A stretch of 64,000 nucleotides of DNA from Bursaphelenchus xylophilus. Its lineage: Eukaryota > Nematoda > Chromadorea > Rhabditida > Aphelenchoididae. The notes under the pieces are model-generated. The model did not search any database, was not told the origin of the DNA, and saw nothing but the letters and a program-made list of their open reading frames with translations. The number at the start of each line of letters is the position of its first letter. Positions within the stretch are counted from its first letter, which is position 1. The DNA lies in assembly GCA_904066235.2 (NCBI GenBank), contig CAJFCV020000002.1, forward strand, positions 1,054,001-1,118,000, given 5' to 3'. Below, one piece after another: positions 42,374-55,800 of this stretch. A program made the position numbers and the translations under genes.

Positions 42374-45306
42374 CTACCCCACCCAGGTGTTGCGGAGAAG
42401 ATCGTTGAGGTCTCGTTCGTTTATCCGCTTCGCATGTAGCGCCACTTCAAGGCCTTTGGAATTCGAATTCCGGCCGATTTTGTGGGTCTTCAGAACATGC
42501 TCTATGATGTCGTCGGACGGTTGAGAACTGTCGTTTTCCAATCGCGCCACGGTGAGACATCGCTGACATTCAGCTAACGATTCGTAGCGGCATTCATCTT
42601 CACATAATTTCATGTCGGAAACGAATTCTCGCAAAGAAACCGACGTTTCTTTCGGGTAGACCTGAAAGTGCACTAGCTTTAAACTTTGTCGTATTTCACC
42701 CTGAAATGAGTCAAATAAAATCGATGAAATTTTTTGAAAATTTTGGGAAAAAATATTTAAAGACCTAAAAATGGCAATGAAAATTATTATACCATCTACA
42801 GTGGGGACCTGATCCAGTGGTAAAAAGTTTGCCATTTTGCATCCGGGAAGCATCAAAAATGTGGCAAAATGCTTCCCTCTTCAAGTGAAGAAACTTCGTT
42901 TTGAAGGCCCCTCACAAAAATAGCGGGCGCTTTTGAAATCGGAGTTTTTTCACTTGGAGAGGGAGGCATTTTGCCACATTTTTGATACTTCCCGGATGCA
43001 AAATGGTACGTTTTTTTGCCATTGGATCAGGTCCCTCACTGTAGATGCTATAATAATTTTTATCGCCATTTTTAGGTACTGTAAATATTTTTCCTCAAAA
43101 TTTTCAAAAAATTTCCTCAATTTTATTTGATGAAGTCATCAAATTTTATTTGATGAAATCATCAAATAAAATTAATCGATGATCATTAGCTTGAACTAAC
43201 CAAAAGGGCGGTCTATGATAAACCAAGTTATTTTTACTCATGAAAGCTACCTCTACGTCACTTCGCATCCTTTTTTTCCTCTGCTTGCGTTACGAATTTG
43301 ACTAATGCCCTGGGGAAATTGCGAAATTTGTAAAATTAGCGTCTCGAAGAGGGTGTGAGGGCTCTAAATGAAAGCTTTACGTTAAAGACCTTTTGCGATC
43401 ATTGTCTGGAGAAATTGATGATCTATTGAGAAGGAAAACGGTCCAGGCCAAAACTGAGATACCTAACGATCTGTTTTGCAATTATGTAAGGAAATTAGGC
43501 GCAAAATATTTTGGACGATAATTTTTTAAATTCTGCTTGGAAAAAATTATTTTTTTAGGCTTTATTGGGTGGGACAAAAAGTCTTGACATGTTTGCAGAG
43601 TGCGCCATTGTGCGAAATTTGGGGTGTCCAGTTGGGTATCACGGAAAAATAATGAGCAAAAAATTTCGCTGCCCCGATTGTGTCGCTGAGGTGAAAAACA
43701 GTTTTGTTTACCGCGACACATTTTATTTTCTCGACGGCGGTGCGATTTTCGATGCGACAGAGTGCTCATTATTTTTCCGACAGACTGATACCCAACTGGA
43801 CACCCCAAATTTCGCACGATGACGCACTCTGCAAACATGTCAAGACTTTTTGTCCCGCCCAGTAAAGCCTAAAAAATCATTTTTTCCAAGCAGAATTCAA
43901 AAAGTTATCGTCCAAAATATTTCGCGCCAACTGATTCTCCTCCAAACTGATAGGTAAATTCCCAAGGATCACCGAAAATTCTCCAAGATCCCCTCATTAC
44001 TCTTCACTACTTCTAATCCTCACTTTTTGATTGCCCGAATGCCCTCTCTCTACCGTAGCTGCCGCCGCGTCCATCAACTAACAATGCTACTTTTTCAACT
44101 GCGCGCGTAACCCTCTCCCACGCAGTGGGCTAATCATCCCTCCCCGCGGCGGTATAATATAACGTCAACCGAAGAGTAAATACACTCAGCCCTCCGCATT
44201 ATACATTTATGAGCACGTGAGGGATGAGCGGATGTGTGAATAAAATTTGGGGGAAAACAGAGAAAAATTGGCAATATGTACCGTATGTGGTTTTTGTTAA
44301 AATGAGACGAATTACCAAAAACTATAAATTTGTAAAAATTTTCAACCCGAATTTTTGCAAAAAAAATCCGAATCCGCGTAGGCAATTCGGAGGATTAATG
44401 ACCTACCCCAATCTTCTGGAGATGCGGGGAATATAATGGATGTGCTGATGCTTCATGTGTGGAATGGAAACTGGATAAGGTCGAGAGTGTGATAAACAAC
44501 GTGCAAAACCTATAAGCGAATTCGTAGTATTTGAGAGATTTGCTTCAGTAAAAAAAGGTGTTATGGACTTATGGTTTATGAAAGAAAACCGTACCATTTT
44601 CCATCCAGGAAGTATCAAAAACGTGGCAAAAGGCTTCCCTCTGCAAGCGAAAAATCTCCGATTTCAAAAGCGCGTCCGCTCTTTTTGTGAGGACCCTTCA
44701 AACCGGAGTTTTTTAGTTGAAGAGGGAGGCATTCTGCCACATTTTTTGATACCTCCCGGATGCAAAATGATACATTCTTTGCCACTGGATCAGGTGCACT
44801 GTATTTTTGGGCCAATAAAGCGATGGAGACCCAAAATTTATTAGTGATGATTTTGCAAAGGTCGTAAAATGTGTAGAAAGTAATGTGATAGTGAGAACCT
44901 TTAATCATCATGAAACATGACCCAAATTTAGAATCGAAGTTTTTGAGTTATACGGGAAAGTTTTAACCTGCGATTTGCAGAAACCATTATCAATTTTTGT
45001 TCGAAAGTGGTTAGAGATCGACAACCTAAATTTCTTCTCGCTTTCGTCCGTAAAATCTTGACAGTTTCTGCAAAACGATGACTATAACTTTTTCTTCTAG
45101 TCAACTTCGAAACTTTTATTTCAATCTGTCTCATGTTTCATCGAACTCTCGAATGTCCAGCTCTCACTATCACCGTGGTTAGACGATAAATCATTTATGG
45201 AGAAAAGCAAAAATAAATGCCGACTTACCTTGCAATCAGCCGTAGCATTTTCTCCGAGAATCCGGGTACGTGGAAATGGAAATTCCTCTGATTTAAAATT
45301 CCAAAA
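42374..45306 (-). CDS. tentative Cys-containing protein, 5' end not found
   Basis: An exon of 109 codons (42700-42374) follows a TTTCAG acceptor and ends in a stop. It contains DMKLCEDECRYESLAECQRC and an acidic/basic helical tail. Upstream, 45306-45229 (26 codons, ..GENATADCK) ends at GTAAGT in the matching phase 0, with a TTGCAG acceptor. The ~2.5-kb intron would contain two family A MITEs and a family B element. The start exon is unknown and the join rests only on phase. No family recognised. Confidence 0.35.
42796..43045. repeat. MITE family A, copy 14
   Basis: Complete copy ACAGTGGGGACCTGAT.. to ..CCCTCACTGTA; the flanking bases ..CATCT and GATGC are also partly symmetric. Confidence 0.9.
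43497..43929. repeat. TIR element family B, copy 2, with family C nested in it
   Basis: Symmetric about ~43713. Inner TIR GGGACAAAAAGTCTTGACAT is inverted near 43850. Outer symmetry extends through TTTAGGCTTTA and a tract CTGCTTGGAAAAAATTATTT. A family C copy (43642-43796, ..CGGAAAAATAATGAGC.. GCTCATTATTTTTCCG) occupies the centre. Confidence 0.8.
44575..44803. repeat. MITE family A, copy 15, left end truncated
   Basis: Starts inside the left arm at GAAAACCGTACC and ends at CAGGTGCACTGTA. The right flank (44804-44880) matches the arm of the 41231-41722 composite. Confidence 0.85.
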
Positions 45307-45431
45307 CTGCAATTCCTTCCGCGATGTAATAAATTATCTCCAGAGGCGGTGATAAAGTAGGTTCGTCTGGATGCCGAAAAAGGGGCTGTGCTATTCAATT
45401 TATATCTGGGGCGAAGGTCGGCAAAGTACAA

Positions 45432-47555
45432 AGACTACTGTAAGGAATTGCGGATTAGTTGCCGAGGATGGAGAGGGCTAAAATACGCGAAAAACAAAGG
45501 GGTTTGTAATGGTGTAAATTGGGGAAAATACATCAAAAAATAAAAATTAGCTGAGGGATAACCGAAATTTGTAAGATACTTTAAAATTTGTTTTCTTCCC
45601 ACAGATTCCACAGTAATTATAAATAGGTGTTATGAGGTCTTGAATATTTCATTTCATTGGACTTTGTCATACTTTACAGTATAAAATATTTTAAAAAATA
45701 ATGTGAACTGAACCCATCTTTATCTGACCACGAATATTTTTACCTAAGCAGGCCATGTGATAATAATATTCTGTATTGTCATCATATGTTCTATATGGAT
45801 GTAAAATAACTGGTTTGGGCGACAATTAATAGTGTTTGGCTGGTCTGTTAATTGCATGGTAGAGTACCAGTGGGTCGGGAAAATCACCGGCCAAGTGAGA
45901 CATTTCGCTTGGCCACAATTCGTTTTTTCCTGCAGCAACGTGGATTGTCGCTGCGAAATTGTGAATTACCTTGATTATCTTAAATTACCTCCGATACAAG
46001 GTTCTTTTTATACCGAGTAAAATAAAAATTTGAACGGCTCAAAAGTGGTGACAAAATCGCAGTTCCTTTGTTTGACATTTTAAAAAAGCATGTTAGCTAA
46101 GCGATATGAATATAAAAATGAAGCAACTTGGACGGAAAAACACGGAGATTTTAGTGGTATAAAAATCTTTCGGCCTGACCTAATGATTTTCGCGTCAGGA
46201 CCCATGGAAAAAACATGCACTTTTTTGGGACCCTCTGTATTTTTAGGGCAAAATACGAAGTAAAAAAATGCGAATGCAATTGAAAATGACACGTTTTAAC
46301 CCCTCCCACTATCTGAACGCACCATCAACCCATCTCGAACCCAGCGCACTCACGCCCAAAGTGCAATAAACAAAGACCCAATTCGCTATGCTTGATGAAC
46401 CCACAGATAAGCGCATGATTTCACTGTACAAGTACACATAATTTCGGCCCCAAAAGTAATAGTAGATAAAAAGTCGAGGAAGCGTTTCTTTTTTCCACTC
46501 CTTGGGCGGAGTCGGAAGAAAGAAATGCGTTTCTAATCGCTAATTACGGAGCCTTTCGTACGGCGCTCCAAATTTGGGATAGCGGACCGATACACACGTC
46601 GCCGACCTTTCCCCCGTAAATTGAGTACAACTTTTTGGATTGTAATTGAGTAGAGAGTTGTTGAGGAGTAAATTTCGGAGTACTTTTGGTTGCCGATTTA
46701 GGGTTGAAATTAGAGAAAAACAAGCGAAAAATAGATGAAATTTGAGGTTCACCGGAAATTATCAGTCCAATAAGGGCTCATTATGATGTAACAGACGGAC
46801 CATTTAGGATTTTGAAGGGGGGAAAGTTTATTGGATCTAAAAAACAAGCAGAAAAAGAAGACCAAAAGCAAAAAATAATATGCAGAAAAGGAAGACCAAA
46901 AGCAAAAAATCATCGAGAAATCGCATTTTCTCTCAATAAATATTAGCTCAATATGATCCTCGATCGCTCAGATTTTTTTATAAAGCTGTATGGTGGCGTA
47001 GCGACACATTTACGGCAGTTCCAAATGACATATGACCAAAAATTGGGCAACATTCACATATTGCACTTGGTTGATATTCGGAATGTATTAGGGCATTGTT
47101 TTCCGATACTTTTGAGCAAATAATCGTATAGAATTTTTGCGTGTGAGATAATAAATGATTCAGAAGAAGTAGGTTGGCATATTCGATAAAGGTCGACCCA
47201 ACCAAGGGTCATATTATACATGACAAATTGGGTGTCAGTTGGGCTAATTTGTTCGGGGATTGGGACAAACTGGGTCTCAGGTTTTGCAATACGATGTTAT
47301 ATCGGGCAAAAGAGCCGTTTCAGGAGAGCAAAATGGTTTAAAGGGGCTTTATAGTTATTGATTTTGTAGGTTTGGGTCTCGCCACGAAAACATGTAATTG
47401 CCGAAAAGCGGGATTTTAAAATCTTAAAAGAGACCAGAAAGCTCAATAAACCACTCTAGAAAAAGTACATATCCTAAATTAGCCAGTTATATCCAATAAC
47501 ATCCATTCTAACCAAAATACCACGGGAACTGCGACGATTGGAGAAAAAGAGAAAA
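45432..47555. other. region without a supported gene
   Basis: The block 45744-45960 has coding-like frames on both strands that I could not resolve. From 46020 to 47555 only short frames occur and no repeat was identified. Confidence 0.35.
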
Positions 47556-47955
47556 GGACGATTGGGGAAACCGAAAGGTATTATTTTTCTTTGATGAAAG
47601 TGTCGAAATTAGGACAAACGAAGGTGATGATTTTGAAAATGACATTCATTTTTTGATCCTTACTTTTTTAAGTAGTACTGTAAAGTCGTAATTTTTTGAA
47701 ATACTCGATTTGGGGGTTTTCGATGGTGCTGCTTTCAAATCAGAAAGAATGAATAAGATTTTCGAAATCAGAACCATCGAAAACCCCTAAATCGAGTATT
47801 CATGAAAAAAATTCAAAAAATTACTATTTTACAGTACTTCGTAAAAAAGTAAGGATCAAAAAAATGAATGTCATTTTCAAAATCAACTCCCTCGATTATC
47901 CTGATTTCGACACTTGCATCGAAGAAAAATAATACTTTCGGTTCCCCAATCGTCC
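47556..47955. repeat. 400-bp palindrome
   Basis: The left arm starts GGACGATTGGGGAAACCGAA and the right arm is the inverse, ~88% identical by eye. The central loop (~47735-47780) lies between the inverted CGATTTGGGGGTTTTCGATGG tracts. No coding. Terminal duplication not seen. Confidence 0.8.
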
Positions 47956-48450
47956 AACTCCGGTCCCACCACGAAAACACGCAAGAATTGCACAAAGATC
48001 CTTCGAGCTAGATGTTTTTTATCGGTTCTCGAATTATCGGACCCTGGGTGCATCTTCTCGCACAAAAACATTTCCTTTGGACCCTGGAGAAAATAAAAAA
48101 TGCAAAAAAATTTGGGAATTATACTCGAATAACCGGCTGCACCTAATTAGATAGAATGCGTACAAGAACGAAGATAAATAAAATATTTCTCGATAGGAAT
48201 TTTTGGAGTTACAGACATGAATTTTTTTACAGACAATAATAAAATCCCGTAAGGCATTTCCCTCAAAGCTCACTTTGTTGTTTTCGAACCCTGCACAAAA
48301 ACAATTCCAAATAAAGAACCCCTAGAGATCACAAGAGTGCCTCCAAATTGCATTCTGCTTAGTGGCTAATGCGAAATTTTGGAATCAATTTATACTGAGC
48401 TGCTACAAAACTTTTGCAAAATTGGGTGCCAATACGGAAGTGTAGACACT

Positions 48451-48777
48451 TTAATATACACGATGACATATCAATAACAAAATTTTTCGACGTTTTTTGT
48501 CTTTGTTAGCCACCAGAATTGTCATGCCCCGACCGAAAGAGTAATGACCAATCAAGCGCTTCTCCCCCCGATTTCGTATGGCTGTGCGTGTGCAGGGGTA
48601 ATCATCAAGATTTCGAGTGGAAAATATGCTCTCTGTTGCCTTGTCATTATATCGGGACAGTGATTTTTCAAACCCGTTGTTGACTTCTGGAATGGTCTCC
48701 AAAATCGCGTCATCCTCAATTTTCAGACTGCACACAAACATGGTATAAAAAGCGTAGTGATCTCCGATTCTTGCCAT
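48451..48777 (-). CDS. hypothetical 108-aa open frame
   Basis: ATG-initiated, no stop until 48451. Moderately charged, with the segments SIFSTRNLDDYPCTRTAI and GHYSFGRGMTILVANKDKK. No family recognised and no adjoining exon found. It may be an exon or chance. Confidence 0.25.
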   Translation of the reverse strand: MARIGDHYAFYTMFVCSLKIEDDAILETIPEVNNGFEKSLSRYNDKATESIFSTRNLDDYPCTRTAIRNRGEKRLIGHYSFGRGMTILVANKDKKRRKILLLICHRVY

Positions 48778-49285
48778 AAAAAGAAAGTAGAACCAAAATC
48801 AGCGACATTCAATTGTTCGTTGGCTTTTCTGAGCCATGCAATTTTTGTCAAATTTCAAAATTATTTTTTGTTCCCAAAGCGACTTTCTGATTTTTTGGCA
48901 TCAGTTTCAATGGCTCTAAATTTCCCCAATCAATCTCCAAAACCAATATTATCCGCATATTTATTCGCTTTACATGAAAAAATTTTACAATATAGCCTGA
49001 GATTCACTAGATTTTTTGTAGTTTGTTGCAGAAACAAATGGTTTGGACAGAAAGTTCAAAATTTAAGACCCGCATTTTGAGACCAATATAGAAACGTAAT
49101 ACATAAATAGTTTAGAAAGGAATACGTTGAAGCACGATTGTGGGGATATACCGATTTGCACTCGTGGCGGCGTTTCTTGCGGCTTGTAAATTGGCCGGGT
49201 GAAATGGGATTTTTTTTGGGGAAGAAATCGATCAAAGTTTGGAAAAAACAGGTACTGTAAAGTGGGTTGGAGGGTAGTTCACGAC

Positions 49286-49541
49286 TCAGTGACGGACCTG
49301 ATCCAGTGGCAAAAAAAACGTACAATTTTGCATCCGGGAAGCATCAAAAATGTGGCAAAATGCTTCCCTCTCCAAGTGAAAAAAAACCCGGTTTTGAAGG
49401 GCGGGTCATTTCCCCGGCAAAAAGATCGCTTTTGAAATCGGAGTTTTTTCACTTGGAGAGGGAGGCATTTTGCCACATTTTTGATACTTCCCGGATACAA
49501 AATGATACGTTTTTGCCACTGGATCAGGTCCCCCACTGTAA
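49286..49541. repeat. MITE family A, copy 16
   Basis: Complete copy CAGTGACGGACCTGAT.. to ..CCCCCACTGTA, ~300 bp downstream of the Patched stop codon. The flanks GTGGGTTG.. and ..CAACCCAC are also inverted, so it may sit in a second small palindrome. Confidence 0.9.
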
Positions 49542-49852
49542 CACACTCTCTAACTTTCCCAAAAACTTTCCACAACCCACTTTAAGTACCAAGTATAACA
49601 TAATAAAAGTCCTTAGCATCCATGAAAAGCCAGCCCAAACAAGCGGATTCTAGCTTAGAAATAACAACATAATATTAGGGGTATTATCAACATCTGTTAT
49701 CAAAATTTAACCAAATACAATATGCAGGATGCAAGACAGAAAAAAGATTGATTTTAGACGCACATTCACCGGCTTTAGGTCAAATAATTAATTAGAGTAG
49801 CTAATTAGAAAAAACAAAAAAAAACATCCTAATTGCGGGGGCCAGCGGCAGT

Positions 49853-52800
49853 TTAGGTGGTAATGCGAAGAATGCCATGGCGGCTCGCGCCCGAGCTTTG
49901 GTTTTGGCGACGTTGAAGGGGTGGTGGGACTGGGAGGCGGTTCGAACAGTCGCGAGGAGTCAGCTGGAATAGGTTGGGATTAATTTCAGGAAAAAAATGA
50001 ATTTTTGATCATCAAATTTTCAATTTATAACACCTACTACAATATAAAAAATCTCAAAATTTCGTATTCCAGACCCTCTAAATCCTCCCAAAACTTATAA
50101 AACACTCTCTAAACTCAATTTAACCCCCACTTACTTCACAAGCTGGCCCAATCAGCGACAACAGCACGGGCAACAACATCAGCCCATTGATTAATCCCAA
50201 GATAATCAGGGCATTCATGACGAGGAAGAAATACTTGACCACAAATTCGAATTCACTGAATCCAAGCATCAAGATTCCGAGAAGCGTCGACAGGGCTCCG
50301 TGAATTACGGGGACGAAGACTTGATCAATCGCCGCCGCCATTCTTTCGTTCCTCGTTCCCAATGAGGTCAAAAACGAGAACACCACATGCGCCGTGAATT
50401 CGACTCCAATTCCGACGGCGGTGATCAAGCTGACCGCCGACACTGGGTTCAACTTGATGTGGTAGTAGCCCAGGAAGCCGGCCAGTTCCACCGTCATCAA
50501 GAACAATATAATCACGATGCAGAAGGCGGCCCACGGGTTGAACAGGAGGACGGAAACGACGACAAAGACCGCCAGGGAGATGATCGCAATGGCTTTGACC
50601 AGGGTTTGATTCAGGTCGAGGTACTGTTCCCAGAAGGTGAAGGCAATGCCCGAGGGGTGGTTGGGGAGGCCGGAGTGGGTGTAGTTGTCGGAGATGGCGC
50701 GGATTTCCTGTAAAGTTTATAATTAGTCATCAGATCAAAAGAATCAAAAGAAAAATTTCGAAAAAAGTTTTTCAGAAAAATTTTTTTTTAATCGTGGGCG
50801 CAGTCTGCCATGTATAACATGACAGATTTTAGAACCTCCAGTCTATACGTGCCTCAAAAACTCAACAAATCAAATTTAAATCCAAAACTTCGCCTCTTTC
50901 TAGGGCGCGAACTGCCATAAAAACCCAAAAAATTTCCCTTCCTTACCTTGATCATTTCCACAATCGTAGTAGTGTCCGTCAATCCATCCAGATAGAAGGG
51001 AATTTGCGAGTATATTGGCTTGGGGGCGGGTGGGACAAAGAACCGATACTTGTTGTTCTTCGGACCTTGTTTCAGCTTCCTCAGCGGCGGATAGAAGCTG
51101 GCCTGACTGACCGTGTAGAACATCTGCTCATACTCATGCCAGCCATACAAGTAGTTGTAGAATCCTTCCGTGTTAATCGTGTCCGAGTCGTCAATCAGTC
51201 GGATTCGATTCGCTCGACTGCAATCGTACTTATGGCCGTAGGAGCAGGCCAACGAGTAGGCGATTTTGAGTTCCGGCGACTTTGTGGCGTTGTTATTGTC
51301 GAAGTCCTCGAGGATTCCGGCAATTCGGGCTTCGTCGAGGCGCTGCTGAAGGCCTCGCAGCCATTGGCGGAACATGCCGAGCCAGTAGCGCTCCGAGGGC
51401 TCGCCGTTGTCCAGGGTCACCACGAATCGGGATTTCGCTAAAATTTTATTGATTAAATCAAGTTTAAGCTCAAAAAAATTGTAAATTTAACAATTCCAAT
51501 GTCGCATTTTACTCAAAACTGTCAATTTGCAACTTCATGAATTTTTCAAATTGTAAAAAAATCAAAAAAAAACCCCCAAAATTTCCCATTTTTTTTTGGA
51601 TCCCGAAGTGGTCAAAAAAAATCAAACAAAAAATCCCTTACCAATCTCATTTCTCAACTGTTCGATTTGCGTTTGTTTCTCCGCAAAGTCCACCGTCTCC
51701 CCTCGAATGATCACATTCATCGGGTAGAACGAGAAATAGGCGTCTCGGGCCTTGAGGAAAGCTGCTGGGGCCGTGTTTTCCGGTAGGACGTCTCCAAGTT
51801 CCAAGCCCATTGTGGATTTGTTGATGCCGGTTACGCCGGCAATGAAGAGGCCGGCGCAGAAGACGATTACTCCGAACTGAAAATGAAAAATGAACTTGTA
51901 CATATAATAAGCGAGGGACCTGATCCAGTGGCAAAAAACGTACCATTTTGCGTCCGGGAGGTATCAAAAAATGTGGCAAAATGCATCCCTCTCCAACTGA
52001 AAAAAAAACTCCTTTTTCAAGGGCCCTCACAAAAAGAGCGGGCGCGCTGTTGAAATCGAAGTTTTTTCACTTGGAGAGGGAGGTATTTTGCCACATTTTT
52101 GATACTTCCCGGATGCAAAATGGTACGTTTTTTTGCCAATGTAGACTTTTAAAAATAAATTCAATTCAAAACCAAATTTTATCATCCAAAAAAAAAATTC
52201 ATCACCACTTACCTTAACACAGTTGTTCGACAAGAACGGGACATAATAATTCCTCAGGAAGGCTCTCAAACTCCACGGCTGGATTTCCTCGGCCTCTTCA
52301 TCGTCTCCTTTGCCCACCGAGATCAGTCCATGATAGTGTGGCTTGGTTGTGAGGACAGTTGGGACTCCTCCGGTTAGGTCATAGCCGTATGGTGGATCAT
52401 CGTACACGTCTTGTTCGGTTGCGTTCGAGGATTTCAGACAGCAGCAAACGTCTCGGCGGGCCGACTTCCTTCTATTGATATCGATGGCGATGATTGCTGG
52501 GTATACGGTGAGGATGGCGACCAAGTTGAAAGTGAGGAGGACGGATGACTAAAATACGAAAAAATTAGTGTCAAAAAATAGTAAAAATTTTAAAATAGAA
52601 GTGATTATTAATTACCTGAAGGCAGAACGACCTCAACGCCGGGATTGGCAGGACAGTTCCAGTCAAGAAACTGAGAATATTGTTGGTCGAAGTCATCAGG
52701 ATTGACATTCCAGTCTCCTTGAGCAACAATCCGAGCTCACTCTTCTTCACGTCCGTAAAAACACGATGATAATTGTGGAGGAGCATAAACATGTTGTCAA

Positions 52801-55800
52801 CTCCGATTCCGAGGGTCAAGAACGGGACGATTTGAGTTGTGGCGGCGTTGAATTCCACTCCAAACCAAGTGACCAGTCCTAGGCCCGCCACTGATGCGAA
52901 TGTGACCGTGAGGACACCGGCAAAGGCCAAGCCGACAGCTGATTCTGCAGCCAACAAACAGCAGGAGTCGCGGTTGATTTGGGAGTACAGGGCGTAGACC
53001 AGCTGAAAAAAAAACGTTATTTTAGCCTTTAGCAAAGAAAAATATAACAAGGAAAGTATTTCTACGGGGTATGGAGTTACAGGTCGAGACATATATCAAA
53101 AAATTCGCAAATTTTTTCTGATTCAGAATATATAAAAATTAGTTGCCTAATTTTGGTTTGTAAGGGTGAAAAATCTTCTGAAACTTTCTTGCAACACCAA
53201 ATTAAATTTGATATTTTAAGGCTTGTCAAGATACCAGAGTTGGCTTTAGCTCAAAAACAAGCATTTGATTTGGTAAAAACTCGGTCAAAAAGGCATTTGC
53301 GTGTGTTGCAAGAAGAGTTCAGAGGACTTTTTCACCCATACAAACCAAGACTAGGCAGCTAATTTTTACACATTCTGAATCAGAAAAATTTCGTAAATTT
53401 TTTGATATATGTCTCTACCTATAACTCCATACCCCATAGAAGTACTTTCCTTGGAAAAAATATTGGAAAATAAAAATTCCGACCTCCGAAACCTCAAAAA
53501 AAAAAAAAAAAATCCTCCAAACTTTCTCCCAGAAAAAATTCACTCCTCAAACTCACCATAAGCACATATCCCACGACAATAACTCCATAATTAAAGTCGC
53601 AGAACTCGGCCAACATATCACTGATGCTCGTGGCGGCCAATGGATGGACAATCCGATGTTCCACCGGGTCCAAGCTTCCATTCACAGTCTTGAAATTCAA
53701 CGGGTGATTGTAAATCGAGTCCGTGAACGCTCTTTGCCATGCAGTGACCACTTCTTTCGCCAGCAACGGGCTCCATTCTCCAGTTATGTTCTTCAGTTCT
53801 CCGGTTGTTTTGTTGAAAAATTGGAGCTGTTCCAGCTTGTCCTTTCCGCTGAATCGTTTGTAGACTTCGGTCGCCGACGCCACCAGGATTACGGATTGGA
53901 GGGCTTCGGCTTGGAAGTGTTCGCCGTCGTCCTCGGCTTTGCCGAGGATCATATCCACCGGCCAGTTCATGACGTCGCGGGCGAAGCCGTTACAGCCTTT
54001 GCGCATGATGTTGCCGTAGTCCACGTCTTGTGGGAGATTCTAAAATTGAAATTTTATAAAATTTTATTCCGCCACGGAAATTTCCAATGCAGCGGGGGAC
54101 CTGATTCGGTGGCAAAAAATTACAATTTTGCATCCGGGAAGTATCAAAAATGTGGCAAAATACCTCCCTCTCCAAGTGAAAAAACCTCGTTTTGAAGGGC
54201 GCGCCCTTTTTCCTCACAAAAAGAGCGGGCGCGCTTTTGAAATCTGAGTTTTTTTTTCATTTGGAGAGGGAAGGATTTTGCCACATTTTTGAAGTGAAAA
54301 AACTCCGATTTTCAAAAGCGCACCCGCTCTTTTTGTGAGGGTCCTTCAAAACGGTTTTTTTCACTTGGAGAGGAAGCATTTTACCACATTTTTGATACAT
54401 GCAAAATGGTACATTTTTTGCCACTAGATCAGAGCCCCCACTTCTTTAAAATCCCTCAGATTCCCTTACAATCAACCTGAACTCACCTGTTCTCCCAAAA
54501 TTCGGATTGCCTTCGCTTTATCGGCCTGAATCCACTTCAAGAAAGCAGTTCGATACTCCTTGCACATGCTGTCTTCTGTTTGATTCTCTGTCTTCTTAGG
54601 TTCTGAGGCCATGAACGCGGCCAAAAAATCGCCTAGACCAGTTGCAGAATCGGCTTTAGCTTCGTGGAAAGCGGCCAACTCCTCCTGGACTGTGCGATTT
54701 TGGGATTTCAGATGGATTTGAAGCATTTGCATGGGTCCACAGGATTTATAGTAGTTTGGAGACTGCTCTGGACACGCCGGGTCCAGTGGTTCGATACATG
54801 GTCGGTCCAGATACCCCTTGCCAATTCCAGTCTGCAAAAAAAATATGAAAAAAAGTTTAAAAAATGGCGAGCTGCGGCCAGGAAACGTTTCCAAAAAATC
54901 AAAATCTTATCAAACTATGCATTAAAATTCATAAATCATCAAAAAATTTGAAAAAAGTCATCAAAATCCTATTTAAATTTTTGGCGAGCTGCGCCCTAGC
55001 TTCATTCCAAAAGTGCTTCAAGGCTTCCAAAAACGAATTTAAACTTACTCTAGAGAAAAAATTCGCCATTGTTCCGATATCAAAGCTGTCCTTCAAGCTG
55101 GCAACCACCGCTTCGGGGTTGATATTGGCCCAAGTTGTGTCATCTTGCAGCTCCGGAACCGCCATTTTCAAGATCGATCCAAGTGGAAGATCACCGATTC
55201 GAATGGGAGGATTTGGTCCGATTGGCTTCGAGCCTTCGAAGAAGCAATCGATTGGGGTGATCCAGATGCAGGGGACCAATCTTTCGAGGACCGGTTTCAT
55301 GCCGTACGCGATCGAATCTTGGTTAATATCCAGGGCGCCGGGCTTGAAACAGATGTCGGCGAGGGTCCAGTTTCTAAAACGAGACATTAATAAAAATTTT
55401 TCAGTTGAAAGTATCAAAAAAAGTCGTAAAATTAATCAAAAATTTAATTTTTTTCGTCAACTACACCTAAAACAAGGTAAAAAAAATTTTTTTGCTAAAA
55501 AAAACCTCAAAAAATCCTCGCAAACTGGCCAAAATTCATTTTTTAGACTTCCGTTTGGCCGTCAAAATCCTATGACATACAAAAAACCACAACTTACACT
55601 CCAAAATGAGTAACCTGAAGATTAACAATGGTCTCGAGGAGTCCAACGTGTTGTTGAAGTCCCTCTTTTGTCAGCAAATTCTGTCCCTCTTCTTCAACCG
55701 TCTGGATGAGCACTTGATAATCGCTGGTTTTGATTTCATCCTCTTTGATCTGTTTTAGAAGAGGGTCTCGGGATTCGCGGACAAAATGTTTCTCATCATA

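Noticed and set aside
43118..43180. TTTTATTTGATGAARTCATCA repeats as a small satellite
   Set aside because: Only two to three units, next to a MITE; not enough to call a tandem array.
45744..46020. Coding-like frames on both strands (for example + ..CMVEYQWVGKITGQV.. and - ..CGQAKCLTWPVIFP..)
   Set aside because: The strands contradict each other, one minus frame is broken by TAA, and no frame joins in phase to the tentative gene at 42374-45306.
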